A stretch of DNA of 51,325 nt from Symsagittifera roscoffensis (Eukaryota; Xenacoelomorpha; Acoela; Convolutidae). A program made the translations under genes and the position numbers. Every line of letters begins with the position of its first letter. Within the stretch, counting starts at the first letter, position 1. Positions 12,033-25,021 of this stretch are shown one piece after another. A model generated the notes under the pieces. That model did not search any database. It was not told the DNA's origin and was given only the letters and a program-made list of their open reading frames with translations. The DNA lies in contig NW_026970771.1 in NCBI RefSeq assembly GCF_963678635.1, forward strand, positions 1-51,325, written 5' to 3'.

Positions 12033-14212
12033 TTCTATGTGGCAAATAAACATCAGGTGAGTCGATATAGCCACTGAAAATCATTCTATGTGGCAAATAA
12101 ACATCAGGTGAATCGATATAGCCACTGACAATCATTCTATGTGGCAAATAAACATCAGGTGAATCGATATAGCCACTGAAAATCATTCTATGTGGCAAAT
12201 AAACATCAGGTGAATCGATATAGCCAATGACAATCATTCTATGTGGCAAATAAACATCAGGTGAATCAGTATAGCCACTGACAATCATTCTATGTGGCAA
12301 ATAAACATCAGGTGAATCGATATAGCCATTGAAAATCATTCTATGTGGCAAATGAACATCAGGTGAATCGATATAGCCATTGAAAATCATTCTATGTGGC
12401 AAATAAACATCAGGTGAATCGATATAGCCATTGAAAATCATTCTATGTGGCAAATAAACATCAGGTGAATCGATATAGCCACTGACAATCATTCTATGTG
12501 GCAAATAAACATCAGGTGAATCGATATAGCCACTGACAATCATTCTATGTGGCAAATAAACATCAGGTGAATCGATATAGCCACTCACAATCATTCTATG
12601 TGGCAAATAAACATCAGGTGAATCAGTATAGCCACTGACAATCATTCTATGTGGCAAATAAACATCAGGTGAATCGATATAGCCCTTGAAAATCATTCTA
12701 TGTGGCAAATAAACATCAGGTGAATCGATATAGCCGTTGAAAATTATTCTATGTGGGGAATAAACATCAGGTGAATCGATATAGCCATTGAAAATCATTC
12801 TATGTGGCAAATAAACATCAGGTGAATCGATATAGCCATTGAAAATCATTCTATGTGGCAAATAAACATCAGGTGAATCGATATAGCCACTGAAAATCAT
12901 TCTATGTGGCAAACAAACATCAGATGAATCAGTATAATCACTGACAATCATTCTATGTGGCAAATAAACATCAGGTGAATCGATATAGCCATTGAAAATC
13001 ATTCTATGTGGCAAATAAACATCAGGTGAATCGATATAGCCATTGAAACTCATTCTATGTGGCAAATAAACATCAGGTGAATCGATATAGCCACTGACAA
13101 TCATTCTATGTGGCAAATAAACATCAGGTGAATCAGTATAGCCACTGACAATCATTCTATGTGGCAAATATACATCAGGTGAATCGATATAGCCACTGAA
13201 AATTATTCTATGTGGCAAATAAACATCAGGTGAATCGATATAGCCACTGACAATCATTCTATGTGGCAAATAAACATCAGGTGATTCAGTATAGCCACTG
13301 ACAATCATTCTATGTGGCAAATAAACATCAGGTGAATCGATATAGCCATTGAAAATCATTCTATGTGGCAAATAAACATCAGGTGAATCGATATAGCCAT
13401 TGAAAATCATTCTATGTGGCAAATAAACATCAGGGGAATCGATATAGCCATTGAAAATCATTCTATGTGGCAAATAAACATCAGGTGAATCGATATAGCC
13501 ACTGAAAATCATTCTATGTGGCAAATAAACATCAGGTGAATCGATATAGCCACTGACAATCATTCTATGTGGCAAATAAACATCAGGTGAATCGATATAG
13601 CCACTGAAAATCATTCTATGTGGCAAATAAACATCAGGTGAATCGATATAGCCAATGACAATCCTTCTATGTGGCAAATAAACATCAGGTGAATCAGTAT
13701 AGCCACTGACAATCATTCTATGTGGCAAATAAACATCAGGTGAATCGATATAGCCATTGAAAATCATTCTATGTGGCAAATAAACATCAGGTGAATCGAT
13801 ATAGCCATTGAAAATCATTCTATATGGCAAATAAACATCAGGTGAATCGATATAGCCATTGAAAATCATTCTATGTGGCAAATAAACATCAGGTGAATCG
13901 ATATAGCCACTGACAATCATTCTATGTGGCAAATAAACATCAGGTGAATCGATATAGCCACTGACAATCATTCTATGTGGCAAATAAACATCAGGTGAAT
14001 CGATATAGCCACTGACAATCATTCTATGTGGCAAATAAACATCAGGTGAATCAGTATAGCCACTGACAATCATTCTATGTGGCAAATAAACATCAGGTGA
14101 ATCGATATAGCCATTGAAAATCATTCTATGTGGCAAATAAACATCAGGTGAATCGATATAGCCACTGAAAATCATTCTATGTGGCAAATAAACATCAGGT
14201 GAATCGATATAG
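12033..14212. repeat. Large duplicated block, copy 2
   Basis: Partner of 9,432-11,611. The copies are near-identical but not perfect: copy 2 alone has TATATGGC at about 13,821 (H16 to Y), GTGGGGAAT at about 12,754 where copy 1 has GTGGCGAAT, and a normal GCCACTG at about 13,600 where copy 1 has GCAACTG at about 10,999. The few differences suggest a young duplication. About 420 bp (8 units) separate the two matching blocks. Confidence 0.85.
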
Positions 14213-14523
14213 CCACTGACAATTATTCTATGTGGCAAATAAACATCAGGTGAATCGATATAGCCACTGACAATCATTCTATGTGGCAAATAAACATCAG
14301 GTGAATCGATATAGCCACTGACAATCATTCTATGTGGCAAATAAACATCAGGTGAATCAGTATAGCCACTGACAATCATTCTATGTGGCAAATAAACATC
14401 AGGTGAATCGATATAGCCATTGAAAATCATTCTATGTGGCAAATAAACATCAGGTGAATCGATATAGCCACTGAAAATCATTCTATGTGGCAAATAAACA
14501 TCAGGTGAATCGATATAGCCACT

Positions 14524-15620
14524 GACAATTATTCTATGTGGCAAATAAACATCAGGTGAATCAGTATAGCTACTGACAATCATTCTATGTGGCAAATAAA
14601 CATCAGGTGAATCGATATAGCCATTGAAAATCATTCTATGTGGCAAATAAACATCAGGTGAATCGATATAGCCACTGACAATCATTCTATGTGGCAAATA
14701 AACATCAGGTGAATCGATATAGCCATTGAAAATCATTCTATGTGGCAAATAAACATCAGGTGAATCGATATAGCCACTGAAAATCATTCTATGTGGCAAA
14801 TAAACATCAGGTGAATCGATATAGCCACTGACAATTATTCTATGTGGCAAATAAACATCAGGTGAATCAGTATAGCTACTGACAATCATTCTATGTGGCA
14901 AATAAACATCAGGTGAATCGATATAGCCATTGAAAATCATTCTATGTGGCAAATAAACATCAGGTGAATCGATATAGCCACTGACAATCATTCTATGTGG
15001 CAAATAAACATCAGGTGAATCGATATAGCCACTGACAATCATTCTATGTGGCAAATAAACATCAGGTGAATCGATATAGCCACTGACAATCATTCTATGT
15101 GGCAAATAAACATCAGGTGAATCAGTATAGCCACTGACAATCATTCTATGTGGCAAATAAAATCATTCTATGTGGCAAATAAACATCAGGTGAATCGATA
15201 TAGCCACTGAAAATCATTCTATGTGGCAAATAAACATCAGGTGAATCGATATAGCCACTGACAATTATTCTATGTGGCAAATAAACATCAGGTGAATCGA
15301 TATAGCCACTGACAATCATTCTATGTGGCAAATAGACATCAGGTGAATCGATATAGCCACTGACAATCATTCTATGTGGCAAATAAACATCAGGTGAATC
15401 AGTATAGCCACTGACAATCATTCTATGTGGCAAATAAACATCAGGTGAATCGATATAGCCATTGAAAATCATTCTATGTGGCAAATAAACATCAGGTGAA
15501 TCGATATAGCCACTGAAAATCATTCTATGTGGCAAATAAACATCAGGTGAATCGATATAGCCACTGACAATTATTCTATGTGGCAAATAAACATCAGGTG
15601 AATCAGTATAGCTACTGACA
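14524..15620. repeat. 6-unit higher-order repeat tagged by GCTACTG
   Basis: The rare change GCCACTG to GCTACTG in a class A unit (G6 to S) occurs at 14569, 14875 and 15611. The first two are 306 bp (6 units) apart. The last is 736 bp further, which is 15 units minus the 29-bp deletion at 15,142. In each case a unit with CAATTATTC follows the same pattern to its left. The tag therefore appears on both sides of the truncated unit. Confidence 0.82.
15142..15163 (-). other. Truncated 22-bp unit: 29-bp deletion, frameshift
   Basis: The unit starting at 15142 contains only the first part, CATTCTATGTGGCAAATAA, followed directly by the AAT that ends a unit. The next unit starts at 15164. Twenty-nine bases are lost, which is not a multiple of three, so the minus-strand frame changes. 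The open stretches on either side overlap by a few bases here (15,146-15,156). This is the largest size defect among the 1,007 units. Confidence 0.95.
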
Positions 15621-17554
15621 ATCATTCTATGTGGCAAATAAACATCAGGTGAATCGATATAGCCATTGAAAATCACTCTATGTGGCAAATAAACATCAGG
15701 TGAATCGATATAGCTATTGAAAATCATTCTATGTGGCAAATAAACATCAGGTGAATCGATATAGCCATTGAAAATCATTCTATGTGGCAAATAAACATCA
15801 GGTGAATCGATATAGCCACTGAAAATCATTCTATGTGGCAAATAAACATCAGGTGAATCGATATAGCCATTGAAAATCATTCTATGTGGCAAATAAACAT
15901 CAGGTGAATCGATATAGCCACTGAAAATTATTCTATGTGGCAAATTAACATCAGGTGAATCGATATAGCCACTGACAATCATTCTATGTGGCAAATAAAC
16001 ATCAGGAGAATCAGTATAGCCACTGAAAATCATTGTATGTGGCAAATAAACATCAGGTGAATCAGTATAGCCACTGACAATCATTCTATGTGGCAAATAA
16101 ACATCAGGTGAATCGATATAGCCATTAAAAATTATTCTATGTGGCAAATAAATATCAGGTGAATCGATATAGCCACTGAAAATTATTCTATGTGGCAAAT
16201 TAACATCAGGTGAATCGATATAGCCACTGAAAATCATTCTATGTGGCAAATTAACATCAGGTGAATCGATATAGCCACTGACAATCATTCTATGTGGCAA
16301 ATAAACATCAGGTGAATCAGTATAGCCACTGACAATCATTCTATGTGGCAAATAAACATCAGGTGAATCGATATAGCCATTGAAAATCATTCTATGTGGC
16401 AAATAAACATCAGGTGAATCAGTATAGCCACTGACAATCATTCTATGTGGCAAATAAACATCAGGTGAATCGATATAGCCATTGAAAATTATTCTATGTG
16501 GCAAATTAACATCAGGTGAATCGATATAGCCACTGACAATCATTCTATGTGGCAAATAAACATCAGGTGAATCAGTATAGCCACTGAAAATCATTGTATG
16601 TGGCAAATAAACATCAGGTGAATCAGTATAGCCACTGACAATCATTCTATGTGGCAAATAAACATCAGGTGAATCGATATAGCCATTGAAAATTATTCTA
16701 TGTGGCAAATAAATATCAGGTGAATCGATATAGCCACTGAAAATTATTCTATGTGGCAAATTAACATCAGGTGAATCGATATAGCCACTGAAAATCATTC
16801 TATGTGGCAAATTAACATCAGGTGAATCGATATAGCCACTGACAATCATTCTATGTGGCAAATAAACATCAGGTGAATTAGTATAGCCACTGACAATCAT
16901 TCTATGTGGCAAATAAACATCAGGTGAATCAGTATAGCCACTGAAAATTATTGTATGTGGCAAATAAACATCAGGTGAATCAGTATAGCCACTGACAATC
17001 ATTCTATGTGGCAAATAAACATCAGGTGAATCGATATAGCCATTGAAAATTATTCTATGTGGCAAATAAATATCAGGTGAATCGATATAGCCACTGAAAA
17101 TTATTCTATGTGGCAAATTAACATCAGGTGAATCGATATAGCCACTGAAAATCATTCTATGTGGCAAATTAACATGAGGTGAATCGATATAGCCACTGAA
17201 AATCATTCTATGTGGCAAATAAACATCAGGTGAATCAGTATAGCCACTGACAATCATTCTATGTGGCAAATAAACATCAGGTGAATCGATATAGCCATTG
17301 AAAATCATTCTATGTGGCAAATAAACATCAGGTGAATCAGTATAGCCACTGACAATCATTCTATGTGGCAAATAAACATCAGGTGAATCGATATCGCCAT
17401 TGAAAATTATTCTATGTGGCAAATAAAAATCAGGTGAATCGATATAGCCACTGAAAATCATTCTATGTGGCAAATAAACATCAGGTGAATCGATATAGCC
17501 ATTGAAAATTATTCTATGTGGCAAATAAACATCAGGTGAATCGATATAGCCGTT
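15164..17554 (-). repeat. Array segment rich in Y13-to-N and R17-to-T units
   Basis: Regular 51-bp units, frame open on the minus strand as part of the stretch 15,146-18,544. The marks of this segment are units with GGCAAATTAAC (Y13 to N), often two in a row, next to a unit with AATATC (V12 to I). A second mark is a unit with ATTGTATGTGG (R17 to T) at 16031, 16592 and 16949. Those spacings are 561 bp (11 units) and 357 bp (7 units). The block order N-N-I-D-A-T-A repeats around each, so this is a third, distinct higher-order family with unequal period. Confidence 0.87.
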
Positions 17555-18565
17555 GAAAGTCATTCTATGTGGCAAATAAACATCAGGTAAATCGATATAG
17601 CCATTGAAAATTTTTCTATGTGGCAAATAAACATCAGGTGAATCGATATAGCCATTGAAAATCATTCTATGTGGCAAATAAACATCAGGTGAATCAGTAT
17701 AGCCACTGACAATCATTCTATGTGGCATATAAACATCAGGTGAATCGATATAGCCATTGAAAATCATTCTATGTGGCAAATAAACATCAGGTGAATCGAT
17801 ATAGCCACTGAAAATCATTCTATGTGGCAAATAAACATCAAGTGAATCGATATAGCCATTGAAAATCATTCTATGTGGCAAATAAACATCAGGTGAATCG
17901 ATATAGCCATTGAAAATCATTCTATGTGGCAAATAAACATCAGGTGAATCAGTATAGCCACTGACAATCATTCTATGTGGCAAATAAACATCAGGTGAAT
18001 CGATATAGCCACTGAAAATCATTCTATGTGGCAAATAAACATCAGGTGAATCGATATAGCCACTGAAAATTATTCTATGTGGCAAATAAACATCAAGTGA
18101 ATCGATATAGCCATTGAAAATCATTCTATGTGGCAAATAAACATCAGGTGAATCGATATAGCCATTGAAAATCATTCTATGTGGCAAATAAACATCATGT
18201 GAATCGATATAGCCATTGAAAATCATTCTATGTGGCAAATAAACATCAGGTGAATCGATATAGCCACTGAAAATCATTCTATGTGGCAAATAAACATCAG
18301 GTGAATCGATATAGCCACTGACAATCATTCTATATGGCAAATAAACATCAGGTGAATCAGTATAGCCACTGACAATCATTCTATGTGGCAAATAAACATC
18401 AGGTGAATCGATATAGCCATTGAAAATCATTCTATGTGGCAAATAAACATCAGGTGAATCGATATAGCCACTGAAAATTATTCTATGTGGCAAATTAACA
18501 TCAGGTGAATCGATATAGCCATTGAAAATCATTCTATGTGGCAAATAAACATCAGGTGAATCGAT

Positions 18566-18568
18566 CTA
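18566..18568 (-). other. Nonsense unit: Y7 region TAT to TAG
   Basis: CGATATAGCC is changed to CGATCTAGCC in the unit starting at 18530, turning the tyrosine codon of the glycine-tyrosine pair into TAG on the minus strand. The identical change lies 1,326 bp to the right, inside the 26-unit duplication. Confidence 0.95.
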
Positions 18569-19891
18569 GCCATTGAAAATCATTCTATGTGGCAAATAAA
18601 CATCAAGTGAATCGATATAGCCATTGAAAATCATTCTATGTGGCAAATAAACATGAGGTGAATCGATATAGCCACTGAAAATCATTCTATGTGGCAAATA
18701 AACATCAGGTGAATCGATATAGCCGCTGACAATCATTCTATGTGGCAAATAAACATCAGGTGAATCAGTATAGCCACTGACAATCATTCTATATGGCAAA
18801 TAAACATCAGGTGAATCGATATAGCCATTGAAAATCATTCTATGTGGCAAATAAACATCAGGTGAATCGATATAGCCACTGAAAGTCATTCTATGTGGCA
18901 AATAAACATCAGGTAAATCGATATAGCCATTGAAAATTTTTCTATGTGGCAAATAAACATCAGGTGAATCGATATAGCCATTGAAAATCATTCTATGTGG
19001 CAAATAAACATCAGGTGAATCAGTATAGCCACTGACAATCATTCTATGTGGCATATAAACATCAGGTGAATCGATATAGCCATTGAAAATCATTCTATGT
19101 GGCAAATAAACATCAGGTGAATCGATATAGCCACTGAAAATCATTCTATGTGGCAAATAAACATCAAGTGAATCGATATAGCCATTGAAAATCATTCTAT
19201 GTGGCAAATAAACATCAGGTGAATCGATATAGCCATTGAAAATCATTCTATGTGGCAAATAAACATCAGGTGAATCAGTATAGCCACTGACAATCATTCT
19301 ATGTGGCAAATAAACATCAGGTGAATCGATATAGCCACTGAAAATCATTCTATGTGGCAAATAAACATCAGGTGAATCGATATAGCCACTGAAAATTATT
19401 CTATGTGGCAAATAAACATCAAGTGAATCGATATAGCCATTGAAAATCATTCTATGTGGCAAATAAACATCAGGTGAATCGATATAGCCATTGAAAATCA
19501 TTCTATGTGGCAAATAAACATCATGTGAATCAATATAGCCATTGAAAATCATTCTATGTGGCAAATAAACATCAGGTGAATCGATATAGCCACTGAAAAT
19601 CATTCTATGTGGCAAATAAACATCAGGTGAATCGATATAGCCACTGACAATCATTCTATATGGCAAATAAACATCAGGTGAATCAGTATAGCCACTGACA
19701 ATCATTCTATGTGGCAAATAAACATCAGGTGAATCGATATAGCCATTGAAAATCATTCTATGTGGCAAATAAACATCAGGTGAATCGATATAGCCACTGA
19801 AAATTATTCTATATGGCAAATTAACATCAGGTGAATCGATATAGCCATTGAAAATCATTCTATGTGGCAAATAAACATCAGGTGAATCGAT

Positions 19892-19894
19892 CTA
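19892..19894 (-). other. Nonsense unit: TAT to TAG, duplicated copy
   Basis: Same base change as at 18566, in the unit starting at 19856, exactly 26 units away. It ends the 1,705-codon open stretch that enters from 25,009. Confidence 0.95.
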
Positions 19895-20206
19895 GCCATT
19901 GAAAATCATTCTATGTGGCAAATAAACATCAAGTGAATCGATATAGCCATTGAAAATCATTCTATGTGGCAAATAAACATGAGGTGAATCGATATAGCCA
20001 CTGAAAATCATTCTATGTGGCAAATAAACATCAGGTGAATCGATATAGCCGCTGACAATCATTCTATGTGGCAAATAAACATCAGGTGAATCAGTATAGC
20101 CACTGACAATCATTCTATATGGCAAATAAACATCAAGTGAATCGATATAGCCATTGAAAATCATTCTATGTGGCAAATAAACATCAGGTGAATCGATATA
20201 GCCACT

Positions 20207-23200
20207 GAAAATTATTCTATGTGGCAAATTAACATCAGGTGAATCGATATAGCCATTGAAAATCATTCTATGTGGCAAATAAACATCAGGTGAATCGATA
20301 TAGCCATTGAAAATCATTCTATGTGGCAAATAAACATCAAGTGAATCGATATAGCCATTGAAAATCATTCTATGTGGCAAATTAACATCAGGTGAATCGA
20401 TATAGCCATTGAAAATCATTCTATGTGGCAAATAAACATCAGGTGAATCGATATAGCCACTGAAAATCATTCTATGTGGCAAATAAACATCAGGTGAATC
20501 GATATAGCCGCTGACAATCATTCTATGTGGCAAATAAACATCAGGTGAATCAGTATAGCCACTGACAATCATTCTATGTGGCAAATAAACATCAGGTGAA
20601 TCGATATAGCCATTGAAAATCATTCTATGTGGCAAATAAACATCAGGTGAATCGATATAGCCACTGAAAATCATTCTATGTGGCAAATAAGCATCAGGTG
20701 AATCGATATAGCCATTGAAAATCATTCTATGTGGCAAATAAACATCAGGTGAATCGATATAGCCACTGAAAATCATTCTATGTGGCAAATAAACATCAGG
20801 TGAATCGATATAGCCATTGAAAATCATTCTATGTGGCAAATAAACATCAGGTGAGTCAGTATAGCCACTGACAATCATTCTACGTGGCAAATAAACATCA
20901 GGTGAATCGATATAGCCATTGAAAATCATTCTATGTGGCAAATAAACATCAGGTGAATCGATATAGCCACTGAAAATCATTCTATGTGGCAAATAAACAT
21001 CAGGTGAATCGATATAGCAATTGAAAATCATTCTATGTGGCAAATAAACATCAGGTGAATCGATATAGCCATTGAAAATCATTCTATGTGGCAAATAAAC
21101 ATCAGGTGAATCGATATAGCCATTGAAAGTCATTCTATGTGGCAAATAAACATCAGGTGAATCGATATAGCCATTGAAAATCATTCTATGTGGCAAATAA
21201 ACATCAGGTGAATCAGTATAGCCACTGACAATCATTCTATGTGGCAAATAAACATCAGGTGAATCGATATAGCCATTGAAAATCAATCTATGTGGCAAAT
21301 AAACATCAGGTGAATCGATATAGCCACTGAAAATCATTCTATGTGGCAAATAAACATCAAGTGAATCGATATAGCCATTGAAAATCATTCTATGTGGCAA
21401 ATAAACATCAGGTGAATCGATATAGCTATTGAAAATTATTCTATGTGGCAAATAAACATCAGGTGAATCGATATAGCCACTGAAAATCATTCTATGTGGC
21501 AAATAAACATCAGGTGAATCGATATAGCCACTGACAATCATTCTATGTGGCAAATAAACATCAGGCGAATCGATATAGCCATTGAAAATCATTCTATGTG
21601 GCAAATAAACATCAGGTGAATCGATATAGCCACTGACAATCATTCTATGTGGCAAATAAACATCAGGTGAATCAGTATAGCCACTGACAATCATTCTATG
21701 TGGCAAATAAACATCAGGTGAATCGATATAGCCATTGAAAATCATTCTATGTGGCAAATAAACATCAGGTGAATCGATATAGCCACTGAAAATTATTCTA
21801 TGTGGCAAATAAACATCAGGTGAATCGATATAGCCACTGACAATCATTCTATGTGGCAAATAAACATCAGGTGAATCAGTATAGCCACTGACAATCATTC
21901 TATGTGGCAAATAAACATCAGGTGAATCGATATAGCCATTGAAAATCATTCTATGTGGCAAATAAACATCAGGTGAATCGATATAGCCAGTGAAAATCAT
22001 TCTATGTGGCAAATAAACATCAGGTGAATCGATATAGCCACTGACAATCATTCTATGTGGCAAATAAACATCAGGTGAATCAGTATAGCCACTGACAATC
22101 ATTCTATGTGGCAAATAAACATCAGGTGAATCGATATAGCCATTGAAAATCATTCTATGTGGCAAATAAACATCAGGTGAATCGATATAGCCATTGAAAA
22201 TCATTCTATGTGGCAAATAAACATCAGGTGAATCGATATAGCCACTGAAAATCATTCTATGTGGCAAATAAACGTCAGGTGAATCGATATAGCCATTGAA
22301 AATCATTCTATGTGGCAAATAAACATCAGGTGAATCGATATAGCCACTGACAATCATTCTATGTGGCAAATGCACATCACGTGAATCAGTATAGCCACTG
22401 AAAATCATTCTATGTGGCAAATAAACATCAGGTGAATCGATATAGCCATTGAAAATCATTCTATGTGGCAAATAAACATCAGGTGAATCGATATAGCCAT
22501 TGAAAAACATTCTATGTGGCAAATAAACATCAGGTGAATCGATATAGCCATTGAAAATCATTTTATGTGGCAAATAAACATCAGGTGAATCGATATAGCC
22601 ACTGACAATCATTCTACTTGGCAAATAAACATCAGGTGAATCGATATAGCCACTGAAAATCATTCTATGTGGCAAATAAACATCAGGTGAATCGATATAG
22701 CCACTGACAATCATTCTATGTGGCAAATAAACATCAGGTGAATCGATATAGCCATTGAAAATCATTCTTTGTGGCAAGTAAACATCAGGTGAATCGATAT
22801 AGCCATTGAAAATCATTCTATGTGGCAAATAAACATCAGGTGAATCGATATAGCCATTGAAAATTATTCTATGTGGCAAATAAACATCAGGTGAATCGAT
22901 ATAGCCACTGAAAATCATTCTATGTGGCAAATAAACATCAGGTGAATCGATATAGCCACTGACAATCATTCTATGTGGCAAATGAACATCAGGTGAATCA
23001 GTATAGCCACTGACAATCATTCTATGTGGCAAATAAACATCAGGTGAATCGATATAGCCATTGAAAATCATTCTATGTGGCAAATAAACATCAGGTGAAT
23101 CGATATAGCCATTGAAAATCATTCTATGTGGCAAATAAACATCAGGTGAATCGATATAGCCATTGAAAATCATTCTATGTGGCAAATAAACATCAGGTGA

Positions 23201-25006
23201 ATCGATATAGCCACTGACAATCCTTCTACTTGGCAAATAAACATCAGGTGAATCGATATAGCCACTGAAAATCATTCTATGTGGCAAATAAACATCAGGT
23301 GAATCGATATAGCCACTGACAATCATTCTATGTGGCAAATAAACATCAGGTGAATCAGTATAGCCACTGACAATCATTCTATGTGGCAAATAAACATCAG
23401 GTGAATCGATATAGCCATTGAAAATCATTCTATGTGGCAAATAAACATCAGGTGAATCGATATAGCCATTGAAAATCATTCTATGTGGCAAATAAACATC
23501 AGGTGAATCGATATAGCCATTGAAAATTATTCTATGTGGCAAATAAACATCAGGTGAATCGATATAGCCACTGAAAATCATTCTATGTGGCAAATAAACA
23601 TCAGGTGAATCGATATAGCCACTGACAATCATTCTATTTGGCAAATAAACATCAGGTGAATCAGTATAGCCACTGACAATCATTCTATGTGGCAAATAAA
23701 CATCAGGTGAATCGATATAGCCACTGAAAATCATTCTATGTGGCAAATAAACATCAGGTGAATCGATATAGCCACTGAAAATCATTCTATGTGGCAAATA
23801 AACATCAGGTGAATCGATATAGCAATTGAAAATCATTCTATGTGGCAAATAAACATCAGGTGAATCGATATAGCCACTGACAATCATTCTATTTGGCAAA
23901 TAAAAATCAGGTGAATCAGTATAGCCACTGACAATCATTCTATGTGGCAAATAAACATCAGGTGAATCAGTATAGCCACTGACAATCATTCTATGTGGCA
24001 AATAAACATCAGGTGAATCGATATAGCCATTGAAAATCATTCTATGTGGCAAATAAACATCAGGTGAATCGATATAGCCATTGAAAATCATTCTATGTGG
24101 CAAATAAACATCAGGTGAATCGATATAGCCATTGAAAATCTTTCTATGTGGCAAATAAACATCAGGTGAATCGATATAGCCACTGACAATCATTCTATTT
24201 GGCAAATAAACATCAGGTGAATCAGTATAGCCACTGACAATCATTCTATGTGGCAAATAAACATCAGGTGAATCAGTATAGCCACTGACAATCATTCTAT
24301 GTGGCAAATAAACATCAGGTGAATCGATATAGCCATTGAAAATCATTCTATGTGGCAAATAAACATCAGGTGAATCGATATAGCCATTGAAAATCATTCT
24401 ATGTGGCAAATAAACATCAGGTGAATCGATATAGCCATTGAAAATCATTCTATGTGGCAAATAAACATCAGGTGAATCGATATAGCCACTGAAAATCATT
24501 TTATGTGGCAAATAAACATCAGGTGAATCGATATAGCCATTGAAAATCATTCTATGTGGCAAATAAACATCAGGTGAATCGATATAGCCACTGAAAATTA
24601 TTCTATGTGGCAAATAAACATCAGGTGAATCGATATAGCCGTTGAAAATCATTCTATGTGGCAAATAAACATCAGGTGAATCGATATAGCCACTGAAAAT
24701 CATTCTATGTGGCAAATAAACATCAGGTGAATCGATATAGCCACTGACAATCATTCTATGTGGCAAATAAACATCAGGTGAATCAGTATAGCCACTGACA
24801 ATCATTCTATGTGGCAAATAAACATCAGGTGAATCGATATAGCCATTGAAAATCATTCTATGTGGCAAATAAACATCAGGTGAATCGATATAGCCATTGA
24901 AAATCATTCTATGTGGCAAATAAACATCAGGTGAATCGATATAGCCATTGAAAATCATTCTATGTGGCAAATAAACATCAGGTGAATCGATATAGCCACT
25001 AAAAAT
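20207..25006 (-). repeat. Array segment with regular A-B-C-D order, frame open
   Basis: All units are 51 bp and the frame is open on the minus strand from 25,009 to the TAG at 19892. The commonest order on the minus strand is D, D, D, A, B, C. Two units carry CTACTTGG in place of CTATGTGG (H16 to S) at 22614 and 23226, exactly 612 bp (12 units) apart. Units with CTATTTGG (H16 to N) occur near 23,635, 23,891 and 24,197. The CTACTTGG change is also present in the stop-tagged units to the right, which suggests those units descend from this kind of unit. Confidence 0.88.
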
Positions 25007-25018
25007 CATTCTACTTGG

Positions 25019-25021
25019 CTA
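25019..25021 (-). other. Stop-tagged unit 1: L14 TTG to TAG
   Basis: CTACTTGGCTAATAAAC gives P-S-R in place of P-H-R and TAG in place of the leucine codon on the minus strand. This is the leftmost of eight linked copies. Confidence 0.95.

Larger units (their letters stand above)
7339..15141 (-). repeat. B-rich array segment of 153 units, frame open
   Basis: There are 153 full units with no indel. The minus-strand frame is open from about 15,156 to the TGA at 7342 (2,604 codons). The segment differs from its neighbours in having runs of two or three class B units (MIVSGYI) after each class A unit. It has its own set of private variants: S5 to I (CCAATGACAAT), G6 to D plus P10 to S (CAGATGAATCAGTATAATC), N5 to K (CCCTTG), I2 to S (GAAACTC), L14 to S, and Y13 to H (AAATGAAC). 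These private variants recur in the same order at 27- and 51-unit distances, so the segment has grown by duplicating long blocks. No sign of a real gene: no unique N- or C-terminal sequence, and most differences alter the residue. Confidence 0.9.
17555..20206. repeat. 26-unit (1,326-bp) tandem duplication
   Basis: Copies span about 17,555-18,880 and 18,881-20,206. Six rare markers repeat at exactly 1,326 bp: GAAAGTCATT (17555/18881), CAGGTAAATC (17583/18909), TATATGGC (18331/19657 and 18790/20116), the nonsense CGATCTAGCC (18563/19889), CATGAGG (18652/19978) and CCGCTG (18723/20049). A few private differences exist, such as CATCAAGTG at about 20,133. Beyond both ends the match fails. The duplication again copied a stop codon. 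Confidence 0.92.
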
